A stretch of DNA of 64,000 bases from an uncultured Erythrobacter sp. (GTDB lineage Bacteria; Pseudomonadota; Alphaproteobacteria; Sphingomonadales; Sphingomonadaceae): contig CANLPY010000001.1 in NCBI GenBank assembly GCA_947493165.1, forward strand, positions 930,001-994,000. The letters run 5' to 3'. Below are positions 50,025 to 58,762 of this stretch, piece by piece. A model generated the notes under the pieces. That model was not told the DNA's origin, ran no database searches, and saw nothing but the letters and a program-made list of their open reading frames with translations. How positions within the stretch are numbered: position 1 is the stretch's first letter; each line of letters starts with the position of its first letter. The translations under genes and the position numbers were made by a program.

Positions 50025-50147
50025 CACCTCGCCGCCTTTAGCGGCAAAGGGTTAACACCAAGGTTAGAAAAGCCGCGCTGTCCCGGCGGGGAACAACGCT
50101 GTCCAAGTGGTTAAGACAGAGCAGCAGAAACGGGGAGTTATGCTGAG

Positions 50148-51494
50148 CTACTGCCAAGCGTGAATTGTTCCGCTATCGTCCAGCAAATACATCATGTTGT
50201 CCGCAACGATAGGCGGCAGGCTAACCGGGTCGTCCAGTTCAGCATAGCCCTGCGCGGACCCTTCGCCTGTACTGACACGATACAGTTCTCCGCGAGAACT
50301 TGCGACCCATAGCTGACCTCCGGCCAAAACAGGACCAGTCCAGAAAATTGCGTCCTTCTTCTTTTCCTCATTGCGATACTGCTGAAGCTGCGTGATCCAA
50401 CGAACACGTCCGGTGGAACGCGCGATCGCAAGCAACCGCGCATCGTCAGTAAGCGTAAAGATCCATTCACCAGCAATTGCCGGAGTGGAGATGCCGGCCA
50501 AGTTCAATTCCCAGATACGTTGGCCGGTCAACAGTTCATAAGCAGCCATCCGCCCACCCTGTCCCAGCGCGTATACTCGCCCAGAATCAATAATCGGATC
50601 CGCATCAATATCGGTCAGCGAGCCAACTTGTGTCGAGATATTGGTGCGCGACAATGCATCTGCCCACAAAGTCCGGCCATTTTCATAACGATAAGCTGAC
50701 AATTCGCCGCTTGAATAGCCTGCGATAACGGTGCCTTGACCAGCTGCCGGTGCTGCAACGCCGAACACGCCTGCTTGCGTGGCAGAGCCCGCGTCATTCC
50801 AGAGGGAATCACCAGTAGCCGAATCGAGCGCATAGACTTGGTTGTCCTGCGTCATCACATAGACCTGACCAAAAGCTATCGTGGGTGATCCACGAAGGGG
50901 GCCTGATGGCTTAACTTTCCAGATTTCTGTGCCATCGGCCGCATTCAGCGCCGTCACCATACCGGCACCGTTAGTAGCATAAAGCCGGCCTTCTGAAAAA
51001 CTAACGCCTCCGCCAAACGCCGATGGCCTCATGTCGTCTTCCATGCCAGCGGACACAGACCAACGGCGGGCACCAGTTTTCGCATCAAAACTGTGGATCG
51101 TGCCATCAGTACCGACCGCGAACAGCGATCCGCCACCAATCACCGGTGCCGCAGCCAATCGCGTTCGGCCGGTAGAGCCGGCAATCTGTGCAGTCCAAGC
51201 TTTGGTTGGGTTATCGGATAGCGTCAGGTGACCATAAGACTTACTCGCAGAACCGCCGACCTGAGCCCAAGCAGCATTTGTCTGCGCCGGGGGGAGCACC
51301 ACACTGACCTGCGCCAGTGATGGATCAACCGTTGCACCGCTCTCAACACGAGACAGAATCGGTGTTCGATCGCCAATTGTCGGAGTAGCTTTTTTATCGC
51401 CGCCACCGAAAAGGCCGCCGCTGCACCCTGTCATAAGAGCAGCCATGGCCCCAGATACTAGGACCGTGCGATTTGTCTTTTTAAAACGTGTCAT
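50148..51494 (-). CDS. bamB: BamB-like outer-membrane assembly lipoprotein
   Basis: A 448-residue PQQ-type beta-propeller lipoprotein. The signal peptide ends in a lipobox (ALMTGC, cysteine at about 24). Repeated blades carry the pattern of FAVGTDGTIHSFDAKTGARRW and YAMNADTG-like AADGTEIW. Outer-membrane-anchored BamB assists BamA in folding barrel proteins such as the TonB receptor at 16829. It lies after the TPR-protein gene with a 67-base gap, the same order as the YfgM-BamB pair in other proteobacteria; der is not adjacent here. Confidence 0.88.
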   Translation of the reverse strand: MTRFKKTNRTVLVSGAMAALMTGCSGGLFGGGDKKATPTIGDRTPILSRVESGATVDPSLAQVSVVLPPAQTNAAWAQVGGSASKSYGHLTLSDNPTKAWTAQIAGSTGRTRLAAAPVIGGGSLFAVGTDGTIHSFDAKTGARRWSVSAGMEDDMRPSAFGGGVSFSEGRLYATNGAGMVTALNAADGTEIWKVKPSGPLRGSPTIAFGQVYVMTQDNQVYALDSATGDSLWNDAGSATQAGVFGVAAPAAGQGTVIAGYSSGELSAYRYENGRTLWADALSRTNISTQVGSLTDIDADPIIDSGRVYALGQGGRMAAYELLTGQRIWELNLAGISTPAIAGEWIFTLTDDARLLAIARSTGRVRWITQLQQYRNEEKKKDAIFWTGPVLAGGQLWVASSRGELYRVSTGEGSAQGYAELDDPVSLPPIVADNMMYLLDDSGTIHAWQ

Positions 51495-51561
51495 TTTTTG
51501 TCCAATCAGACCACTTTTAGCGGCGCATCATTCACTACATCGTTATTGCTAGCTGAAATTA

Positions 51562-52371
51562 TCAACCTTGTGGTGGAACTGCAGGGGCGCCTCCGGCCGG
51601 ATTGCCGTTCTCATCGATAACCCCCTCGCTTTCCAGCAGTTCTTCAGGATCTTCGATTGCATCCACGCCCAGCAGACCAGCCATTTGGCGCGACCGTGCA
51701 CGCAAAGTTTCCGGCACGCCTTCGTCTTTAGACATTGCAGCAAACATAGCGCCCGCCTCTGCCTCGTTACCTGCCTCTAAATGTGCCATCGCGGTCAACT
51801 CGCCCGCGCTGCCGAAGAAGGCATTGCCGGGCACGGCAAGCGCGCTCAACTTTTCAATCACTTCGGCCGGCTCACGATCATCGAAATTGGTCACCAATTC
51901 CCGAATAGTTGCAAGGTCGCGCAGCGCTGGCGGTGCATCGGCATCGCTCGCGACTTGCGAGAACAGAGCGATTGCACCATCCTTATCATCTGCTTCAAGC
52001 GCTGCTCCAGCCTGCAGCATCATCGCGCTCGCCTTAGCCGCTGAGCTACCGCTTGTGGTCAACTCGCTTGCGGTCTCGCTGGCGGCATCAAAATTATTCG
52101 CATCAACTTGGTCGAGAGCACTTACTAGGGTCTCTGATTGCGCCTCTAGCTCGCCCTCTTTCTGGGAATCCCAGAACAAATATCCGCCAAAACCAAGTAG
52201 AACCACGGCTAGCCCGCCAATTAGGGCAGTGCCATATTTCTTGCCGAATTGCTCCAAATCATCCTTGCGAACAGCCTCGTCGATCTCGCGCAGAATGACA
52301 TCATCTTCCGCAGCTTTCTTCGCTGCCTTTTCGTCTTCGGCGGTTTTTCCGCCAGTCGGTTTGAGCGCCAC
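51562..52371 (-). CDS. YfgM-like tetratricopeptide-type membrane protein
   Basis: A 269-residue protein with an N-terminal charged region (KKAAEDDVILREIDEAVRKDD), one membrane helix (TALIGGLAVVLLGFGGYLFW) and a periplasmic helical TPR-like domain (GAALEADDKDGAIALFSQVA). It matches YfgM, which partners with SecYEG and periplasmic chaperones. The C-terminus is Pro/Gly-rich. The start is GTG at 52371. Forms an operon with bamB. Confidence 0.82.
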   Translation of the reverse strand: MALKPTGGKTAEDEKAAKKAAEDDVILREIDEAVRKDDLEQFGKKYGTALIGGLAVVLLGFGGYLFWDSQKEGELEAQSETLVSALDQVDANNFDAASETASELTTSGSSAAKASAMMLQAGAALEADDKDGAIALFSQVASDADAPPALRDLATIRELVTNFDDREPAEVIEKLSALAVPGNAFFGSAGELTAMAHLEAGNEAEAGAMFAAMSKDEGVPETLRARSRQMAGLLGVDAIEDPEELLESEGVIDENGNPAGGAPAVPPQG

Positions 52372-52518
52372 GGGGGGCCTTTCAAAATTGTCTTAGTCAA
52401 TGATGGGTCGCAGCTTTAGTAGCGCATCGCACCAACCGCAATGCCATCTGTTTCCTGTCCCCATGGAGTTGAGCAATGTGCAGTTGAACGGCAGGTTAAG
52501 CAGGCAGCGGGTCGCCTA

Positions 52519-53673
52519 CTAAAATTTCCGACCTAAGATGCGTGAGTACAGATGCTCATACTGTGCAATCATGCCCGCGCGATCGAATTTTGCGAGCGCC
52601 TTTTGACGGTTTTCTTCGCCAATTTTATTTCGCAATTCAGCATCTTGAGACAACCGCTTAAGGACTGCCGCCAATGCCTGAGCCGAATTGGGCACGCAGA
52701 TAAGATCCCGGTTTGCCTCGGCCACAATGTTTCGGACATCTCCAACATCGGGCGCTGCGACGGGCAGTCCAGCCGCCATCGCCTCTACGACCGACAAGGG
52801 AAATTGCTCGCTTTTTGATGACAGTGCGAAAATATCGAAAAGACCGACCGCAGATGCCGGATTGTCCACCTTGCCGGGCAAATGGACACGGTGACTGATA
52901 TCCGCTCTCACTGAAGCATCTCGGATCGCATCTTTTTCCGGTCCGTCGCCCAGGATTACCAATTGCCATTGCTCTGGCAGATCGGCAAATGCTTCCACCA
53001 ACATTGTTAGCTGCTTGACGGGGCGCAAACCAGCAAGCGTGCCGACCCAAAATTCACCCTTGCGCTTCACCACACGCAAGCTGTCAGCCCGCGGTGCCTT
53101 CGCGAAGGCGAGCGTATCGATACCATTGGGAATTCGGGTCACCCGATCGCGCGGCTGATCCCAGATATCCAGAGCGATCTGTTCTAAAGTTTGCGAGGGC
53201 ACAACCAGACGAGCCGTACGGCCCAGCCCAATCCGGCGAAACCAGTTGCGGCTTGCCTTAAGCTTGTCTGCCTCATCCTCATTAAACCCATCCTCATGGT
53301 GGATTAGCGGAGGAAGGTCGAAGGCCCTACTAAAAGCGGTGTGCGCCATTACGACATCCATCGCGCCCCAATTATATGTCAGGACTAGATCATAGGCGGT
53401 CAACGCTTTGGCAATTTTTTGCAGGCGAGATGGCCATGGAAACCCGCTGAGCGGTGGGAAATTGCGCGGAAACTTCACCGGTACATTCTTGGCAATCGCG
53501 GTGTGCGCCGCCATTTTGTCAGGTTCGCCGGAGATGATAGTATGGTCCAGTCGTCGGCCAAAGGCATTCATCAGGTCTACGCTTCGCAATTCCTTGCCAC
53601 CTGCCGAAAACGTTGAGTGGCAATGTAATACTTTTGGAGCAGCTTTGCCGCCGGAAGGCTTAGACTTGCTCAT
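52519..53673 (-). CDS. Glycosyltransferase family 4
   Basis: A 384-residue GT-B enzyme. Seen are the N-terminal CHSTFSAGGKELRSVDLM acceptor domain, GTLAGLRPVKQLTML, LVILGDGPEKDAIRD and SSKSEQFPLSVVEAMAAGLP carrying the E-x7-E motif of retaining GT4 transferases. It probably adds a sugar to a surface glycan. It is coupled to the alpha/beta hydrolase gene (4-base overlap). No other polysaccharide genes adjoin it, so the product is unknown; the window has a second GT4 at 12180. Confidence 0.9.
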   Translation of the reverse strand: MSKSKPSGGKAAPKVLHCHSTFSAGGKELRSVDLMNAFGRRLDHTIISGEPDKMAAHTAIAKNVPVKFPRNFPPLSGFPWPSRLQKIAKALTAYDLVLTYNWGAMDVVMAHTAFSRAFDLPPLIHHEDGFNEDEADKLKASRNWFRRIGLGRTARLVVPSQTLEQIALDIWDQPRDRVTRIPNGIDTLAFAKAPRADSLRVVKRKGEFWVGTLAGLRPVKQLTMLVEAFADLPEQWQLVILGDGPEKDAIRDASVRADISHRVHLPGKVDNPASAVGLFDIFALSSKSEQFPLSVVEAMAAGLPVAAPDVGDVRNIVAEANRDLICVPNSAQALAAVLKRLSQDAELRNKIGEENRQKALAKFDRAGMIAQYEHLYSRILGRKF

Positions 53674-54539
53674 GCCAGTTGTGCCAGCAAAGCATCAATA
53701 GAAGCGCGCGCTTCTGGCTCATCAAGCGTTGGTGCATGGCCAACATTCGGTACTGTCACTGACGTCATCGCAGGATTGCGTTGAGCCATTTCCTCGACCG
53801 TCTCTGGAGACAATAGATCAGAAAGCCCGCCGCGAACTAAGACCATTGGCACTCCTTTCAATGAGTCAAACGCGGGCCAAAGGTCAGGCGGTGCAGCGTT
53901 GCCCGGGTTCGAAAACGGCTCTGCGATTGCCATATCGTAATCAAAACTAATGCGGCCATTCTGACCAACCACCATCGTACGCTTGGCCATCTTGAGCCAT
54001 TGGTCGAGATCAAAGTCAGGAAAGCTTGGTTGATGCACATCAGCCATTGCCCTCGCAGCGTGAACCCATGTGGGATAGGTGCGCTGCTGGCCCACATAGC
54101 CCCCAATCCGCTCAAGCCCGGCTGGATCAATCACGGGGCCAATGTCATTCATCACCACGCCAGCGAGGCGACCTGGCTTTGCCGCCGCCATCAACATCGT
54201 CATCAACCCGCCCATCGACGTACCAATCGAAATGTAACGATCAATTCCCAGATCTTTCAGCAGCAACTCAACATCACCGACATAGATTGCCGGACTATAG
54301 CTTTCCGAATTGGGCGCATGTTCGCTCATCCCGCGCCCACGCATTTCTGGCACGATAACCCGGTGCTTTGCCGCTAGATGCGCGGCCAAATCCTCAAAAT
54401 CGCGCGAATTGCGCGTAAGCCCGTGCAAACATAAAATGGGCAAGTTGGCCCCGTCGCCATCTGGTCCAGCATAGTGACGATAGTGCAATTTCAGGCCGTC
54501 GCTGCTGGTCCAGTAGCGATCAACATATTGGCTCGTCAT
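53670..54539 (-). CDS. Alpha/beta hydrolase
   Basis: A 289-residue alpha/beta hydrolase. Seen are the HGLTRNSRDF oxyanion region, the nucleophile elbow GTSMGG, a catalytic acid in the SDLLSPE region and the histidine in NVGHAPTL. It probably hydrolyses an ester or lactone; the substrate is not assignable. It is cytoplasmic, with no signal peptide. It overlaps the glycosyltransferase gene by 4 bases and is divergent from selO by 44 bases, so a shared promoter region controls both sides. Confidence 0.9.
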   Translation of the reverse strand: MTSQYVDRYWTSSDGLKLHYRHYAGPDGDGANLPILCLHGLTRNSRDFEDLAAHLAAKHRVIVPEMRGRGMSEHAPNSESYSPAIYVGDVELLLKDLGIDRYISIGTSMGGLMTMLMAAAKPGRLAGVVMNDIGPVIDPAGLERIGGYVGQQRTYPTWVHAARAMADVHQPSFPDFDLDQWLKMAKRTMVVGQNGRISFDYDMAIAEPFSNPGNAAPPDLWPAFDSLKGVPMVLVRGGLSDLLSPETVEEMAQRNPAMTSVTVPNVGHAPTLDEPEARASIDALLAQLA

Positions 54540-54583
54540 TAGCGGTGATAACCCCTTGATTAGTCTTCGTCTGCCGGTCGGCG

Positions 54584-56020
54584 GTGCTTGCGCTGTCCGA
54601 CGCTTATGCCCACTATCGCTTTATGCGAGCAGAACCGCAACCTGGGCTTTATAAAGCCGATACAGCAATCGATGCGTTGGCCGAATGGCTGGGTGTTTCG
54701 GTCGAAGCCGCTGATTTTCCGGAAACACGATTGCGCTTTCGCAATGATCTTTGGGCCGCGACGGTCGGCTTGGACCAAATCAGCGATGAGGAATGGGTAG
54801 AGCATTTCGGCCGTTTCATGCCCTTGGCCGACAATCTGGATCAGCCGTTGGCGCTCAAATATCACGGCCATCAATTCCGCGCCTACAACCCGGAAATTGG
54901 CGACGGGCGCGGCTTTCTTGCGGCACAAATGCGCGGCAGCGATGGCCGATTGGTGGACCTTGGCACGAAAGGATCAGGCCAAACACCCTACAGTCGAAAT
55001 GGCGATGGGCGGCTTACACTAAAAGGGGCCGTGCGCGAAATTCTCGCTACTGAAATGCTTGAAGCGCTTGGGGCCAACACCTCCAAGACATTCTCTGTGA
55101 TAGAGACAGGCGAACAATTGTGGCGCGATGATGAGCCCTCACCGGCGCGTTCAGCTGTGATGGTGCGCCTTTCCCATTCGCACATTCGCATTGGCACATT
55201 TCAGCGCTTGCTCGCGCACGAAGAAGCTACGCAGATGCAAGCCTTGATCGCTTATTGTCTGCGGCATTACCCGGGGAACCAACCGCCTGAGAATGCACCG
55301 GGCCGTGATCAGCCAGCCGCAATTCTGATGCACCAAGTTGTTGAGCGAATGGCCGATCTTGCCGCAAGTTATATGGTCGCGGGCTTTGTCCATGGGGTGC
55401 TCAACACCGATAACATGAATATTACCGGCGAGAGTTTTGATTATGGCCCTTGGCGCTGGCTACCTGAATGGGATCCGGGGTTTACCGCCGCCTATTTCGA
55501 TCACGGCGGATTGTATGCTTTTGGCCGACAGCCAGAAGCCTTGCATTGGAATTGCGGCCAACTGGCAGTCGCCCTGCGTCTGGTCTGCGAGGCTGAGCCA
55601 CTCATCGATGCCCTTGATCGTTATGGCCAGCTTTACATGGAAGCGGTTGCGAGGCGTTGGTGCTGGAGATTGGGAGTGAAGCCGAAGGGAGTTGAGGAGG
55701 ACACCAAACTTGTCGCCGCTTGCGAAAAAGCCATGCGCGATAGCAAATTGCAGCCGGACGCCTTCTTCTTCCATCATCGCGGCGGCATGGACGCGGATGG
55801 CGAACTAGGAGAGGCTTTCAAGCCATACATCGCAAAGCCAGACGAACACCCATATTGGGATGATGACACGCCTCAAACTATGCTTGTTGATGAGGTCGAG
55901 GCAATTTGGGCCGCAATTGACCGTGATGATGATTGGTCCCCGCTAAACTCAAAGATCGTAGCCCTGCGGCGGATGGGGAATGCCCATGGTGAAGCGCCAA
56001 CGCCAGCGGGCCACAAATAA
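54584..56020 (+). CDS. selO: Protein adenylyltransferase SelO (YdiU)
   Basis: A 478-residue SelO pseudokinase, an enzyme that transfers AMP from ATP to protein hydroxyls and has redox-related roles. Seen are FRNDLWAATVGLD, the glycine-rich loop in GTKGSGQTPYSR, the KGAVREILATEML helix, VMVRLSHSHIRIGTFQR, HGVLNTDNMNITGESFDYGPW (catalytic loop and metal site) and the C-terminal LGRAFKPY-like GEAFKPYIAK. The start is GTG at 54584. Length is normal for alphaproteobacteria. Confidence 0.95.
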   Translation: MLALSDAYAHYRFMRAEPQPGLYKADTAIDALAEWLGVSVEAADFPETRLRFRNDLWAATVGLDQISDEEWVEHFGRFMPLADNLDQPLALKYHGHQFRAYNPEIGDGRGFLAAQMRGSDGRLVDLGTKGSGQTPYSRNGDGRLTLKGAVREILATEMLEALGANTSKTFSVIETGEQLWRDDEPSPARSAVMVRLSHSHIRIGTFQRLLAHEEATQMQALIAYCLRHYPGNQPPENAPGRDQPAAILMHQVVERMADLAASYMVAGFVHGVLNTDNMNITGESFDYGPWRWLPEWDPGFTAAYFDHGGLYAFGRQPEALHWNCGQLAVALRLVCEAEPLIDALDRYGQLYMEAVARRWCWRLGVKPKGVEEDTKLVAACEKAMRDSKLQPDAFFFHHRGGMDADGELGEAFKPYIAKPDEHPYWDDDTPQTMLVDEVEAIWAAIDRDDDWSPLNSKIVALRRMGNAHGEAPTPAGHK

Positions 56021-56109
56021 CCCTGCACCGCGCAATACCCCTGAGCTATAAATTTGACCGAAGTTTACTTCGTTATGCGATTATCATCTGACATCGTAAT
56101 CACAATTCA

Positions 56110-56157
56110 GCCCCCTAGCTTTTCCAGAGCGCCTCAACTAGTTCTTGCGCTAGGGGC
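56110..56157. repeat. Hairpin GCCCCCTAGC/GCTAGGGGC upstream of astD
   Basis: GCCCCCTAGC (56110-56119) is complementary to GCTAGGGGC (56149-56157) except for one bulged C. The loop is about 29 bases. It has no T tract, so it is not a terminator; it lies 75 bases before astD and could be a leader structure or a protein site. Confidence 0.35.
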
Positions 56158-56231
56158 AATCAGCAAGGAAGGTTGCTTGGAAAAGTACAACAGCGCGCGG
56201 TTAACGCACCAGCACAGGTAGATCGTCACTA

Positions 56232-57644
56232 GTGACTGAAAAAACACTGATTTCCTTTGCGCCCGCTAGCGGAGAAGAGGTTTGGCGCGGCACTATAAGT
56301 GATGTTGGCGCAGCCGTTAGCCGCGCGCGCCGCGCATGGCCTGATTGGGCTGCAACACCGCTTGCTGTGAGAATCGAAAGCATGCGCCGTTTCGTAAACG
56401 AAGTGCGCATTCGCCATGATGAGTTTGCCGAAATCATTGCCCGTGAAACCGGCAAACCATTGTGGGAGGCCCGCACTGAAGTTGATGCGGTGATGAACAA
56501 GGTGGAAATCTCGGTCAACGCATACAGCGAGAGAACTGGACGTACGCGGCTTGACAGCGCGCTCCAAGGCACATCCGCCGTGCGCCATAAGCCCCATGGC
56601 GTTATGGCCGTTCTGGGCCCATACAATTTTCCTGCACACCTGCCGAATGGCCACATTGTCCCTGCATTGATCGCGGGAAATGTGATCCTGTTCAAACCTT
56701 CCGAAAAAACACCAGCGGTCGGCGAAAAGCTGATTGAGTGCTTTTATGCAGCGGGCGTTCCAGAAGACGTGGTCCAGCTGGTCTTTGGCGGCGTTGACGA
56801 AGGCAAAGAACTCGTCGCTCACGGCGGCGTGGACGGCGTTCTGTTTACCGGTTCAGTGCAGGCAGGAATCGCAATTAATCGCAGATTGGCGTCCAACCCC
56901 GGGAAGATCGTCGCGCTCGAAATGGGCGGCAACAACCCTTTGGTGGTGATCGATACTCCGGTCGTCAACGACGCCGCATCATTGATCATCCAGAGCGCCT
57001 TCACCACCGCAGGTCAGCGTTGCACAGCCGCACGCAGATTGATCGTGAAAGAAAGCATGTATGAGCCACTGATGGAGGCTCTGCTTAAACTCACCCGCAA
57101 GTTAATTGTGGATGATCCATTCGCCGATCCCCAGCCTTTTATGGGCCCTGTGATTGACAATGCAGTTGCAGATAAGCTGGAGCAAAGCTTCCTCGCTCTT
57201 GTTACAGAGGGCGGAAAACCATTGGCGCATATGCGTCGCGGCGATCCTGAAAAGCCGTTCCTAACGCCTGGGATCATTGACACTACGGAGGTTGCAGATC
57301 GACCTGACGTGGAGCTATTCGGTCCCTTATTGCAAGTCATCAAAGTTCCTGACCTTGATCTGGCCATAGCCGAGGCGAACAACACTCGCTTTGGTCTTTC
57401 CGCCTCATTGATTGGCGGAGCGCCGGAAGACTTTGGGCGTTTCTGGGCCAATGTCCGTGCTGGCATCATCAATTGGAACCGGCCCACCAATGGTGCATCA
57501 TCATCCCAGCCATTTGGCGGTATTGGCTTGTCCGGCAATCACCGGCCAGCGGCATATTATGCGGCGGATTATTGCGCCTATCCAGTTGCAAGTACTGAGA
57601 TGGAGCAGCCGCGCGCGAACATCGCGATCGGCGTGAAGGACTAG
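56232..57644 (+). CDS. astD: Succinylglutamate-semialdehyde dehydrogenase
   Basis: A 470-residue NAD-dependent aldehyde dehydrogenase. Seen are the NAD site GNVILFKPSEKTP, the catalytic glutamate in LEMGGNNP, the catalytic cysteine in TTAGQRCTAARR, and the AstD-like N-terminus MTEKTLISFAPASGEEVW. AstD is step four of arginine succinyltransferase catabolism, but no astA, astB, astC or astE gene is in this window. The start is GTG at 56232. The substrate is inferred from motifs only. Confidence 0.85.
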   Translation: MTEKTLISFAPASGEEVWRGTISDVGAAVSRARRAWPDWAATPLAVRIESMRRFVNEVRIRHDEFAEIIARETGKPLWEARTEVDAVMNKVEISVNAYSERTGRTRLDSALQGTSAVRHKPHGVMAVLGPYNFPAHLPNGHIVPALIAGNVILFKPSEKTPAVGEKLIECFYAAGVPEDVVQLVFGGVDEGKELVAHGGVDGVLFTGSVQAGIAINRRLASNPGKIVALEMGGNNPLVVIDTPVVNDAASLIIQSAFTTAGQRCTAARRLIVKESMYEPLMEALLKLTRKLIVDDPFADPQPFMGPVIDNAVADKLEQSFLALVTEGGKPLAHMRRGDPEKPFLTPGIIDTTEVADRPDVELFGPLLQVIKVPDLDLAIAEANNTRFGLSASLIGGAPEDFGRFWANVRAGIINWNRPTNGASSSQPFGGIGLSGNHRPAAYYAADYCAYPVASTEMEQPRANIAIGVKD

Positions 57645-57665
57645 GCACTAAACCGATTGGGGGCG

Positions 57666-58400
57666 CTATTCTGCTTTCCAATAAACAACATCTACCATGC
57701 GCATCGCGTCGGCCGCATCGCGGACATTGATTGCCAAAGTCACATTTTCAGACTTCGCGATCATTGCATTTTCAGGGGAGTTGTAGATTTCTACGCTCAT
57801 TTTAGCCCGGCTAGCCAAATTGAAGTGATATTCAAGCGCGGCATCCCGCTCCGCCGGCGTCAGATACCGAACAACTCGCATCGAGCACTTACCGCTGTCA
57901 AAGCCAGCCGATGTGCGAACATGGCCATGCGGCATGATCGAAGCTGGCTTTTCGAGCCGTGCGGCCCATTTGATTCCAGCCAGCAATTGCTCGGTGCAGT
58001 GTGCTGGCGCGCCCAACGTCAGCGCCATTTCAGCAGCACTATTAAGGTCCGCCAAGTTCGAACCTTCGACATCGAACTCCACCTTTGGCAAGTCGATAAT
58101 CTCTCCGTCCTTCAACAATTCAAGTCGCGCCTCATCGCGGGCAAATCGCGCAAGTGTTTCGTTTCCTGCCAAGACTGGAAGCGGCTGTCCAACACTGGTA
58201 GTTAGGGCGGCCGCAGCTTCGTTGCGATAAGCAAGGTCTGGATCGACCATCAACGGATCATGGAGCACTCGGGCCAAAACCGGATCGCGCGTTTGCTCAG
58301 TAAACACCGGCGCTGCGTCCTCGCCGCAAGCGGACAGCATCAATACGCCGCCGAGCACAGCGATAGCAATAGGAGAAGGGCGTGCGTCGCGCATCCTCAT
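57666..58400 (-). CDS. Hypothetical lipoprotein
   Basis: A 244-residue exported lipoprotein. The signal peptide (IAIAVLGGVLMLSAC, lipobox LSAC with the cysteine at about 25) precedes a mature part with two further cysteines (HCTEQ and KCSMRV) that could form a disulfide, and mixed alpha/beta character. I do not recognise the family. It lies downstream of a candidate structured RNA (58465-58626) on the same strand, so the RNA could be its leader. Convergent with astD. Confidence 0.6.
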   Translation of the reverse strand: MRMRDARPSPIAIAVLGGVLMLSACGEDAAPVFTEQTRDPVLARVLHDPLMVDPDLAYRNEAAAALTTSVGQPLPVLAGNETLARFARDEARLELLKDGEIIDLPKVEFDVEGSNLADLNSAAEMALTLGAPAHCTEQLLAGIKWAARLEKPASIMPHGHVRTSAGFDSGKCSMRVVRYLTPAERDAALEYHFNLASRAKMSVEIYNSPENAMIAKSENVTLAINVRDAADAMRMVDVVYWKAE

Positions 58401-58464
58401 TCAATACCCGATCTTGGTTAATTTTCGCCTTCGCAACCGCTAGTCGTTCAATTGCCGTTCGTGA

Positions 58465-58626
58465 AAAATGAAAACGCCCTTAAGCCAAAGGCCTAAGAGC
58501 GCTTTCCGCGACTGGTGGGAGCCGCGCTCGGGCCATTGGTGGGAATGGGCCCAAAGTCGAAACTGTTATGTCGAAAAAGCGGGCGCCGCTCTTCTTGTGC
58601 CCCCGAGCAGTCCCCCGCTTCTTCTG
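58465..58626 (-). ncRNA. Candidate structured RNA or leader upstream of the lipoprotein gene
   Basis: A roughly 160-base segment with its own signals on the minus strand: a TATAGA -10 (58637-58632), several stems (GCTCGGG/CCCGAGC; GGGCCCATT/AATGGCCC; AGCGG-CGC-CCGCT followed by TTTT) and a terminal CTTAGGCC/GGCTTAAG hairpin before GTTTTCATTTTT. TCCCACCA occurs twice. It could be an independent small RNA or an attenuating leader of the gene starting at 58400. It matches no family I can name with confidence. Confidence 0.4.
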
Positions 58627-58762
58627 CATTCTCTATAGCGAAATTTCACTGAATTTAGAGCAACAATGCGTGCAGTTTTGTAAACATATGTAACTCGCTG
58701 ACGTACGGAAATAACGCGCCTTCGCCTTGCTAGTGCAAGGCATCAAGCCTAGGGGCTTGGCG

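Noticed and set aside
50031..50045. GCCGC-CTTTA-GCGGC hairpin after bamB
   Set aside because: It overlaps the ribosome site of the methyltransferase gene and has no T tract, so it is not supported as a terminator; it may be a translational structure, but one short stem is weak evidence.
58465..58626. Identification of the structured region as 6S RNA or tmRNA
   Set aside because: The neighbouring genes usually flanking 6S in this group (zapA and a folate cyclo-ligase) are absent, and there is no tRNA-like T arm with a complementary stem nor a tag reading frame, so neither family can be claimed.
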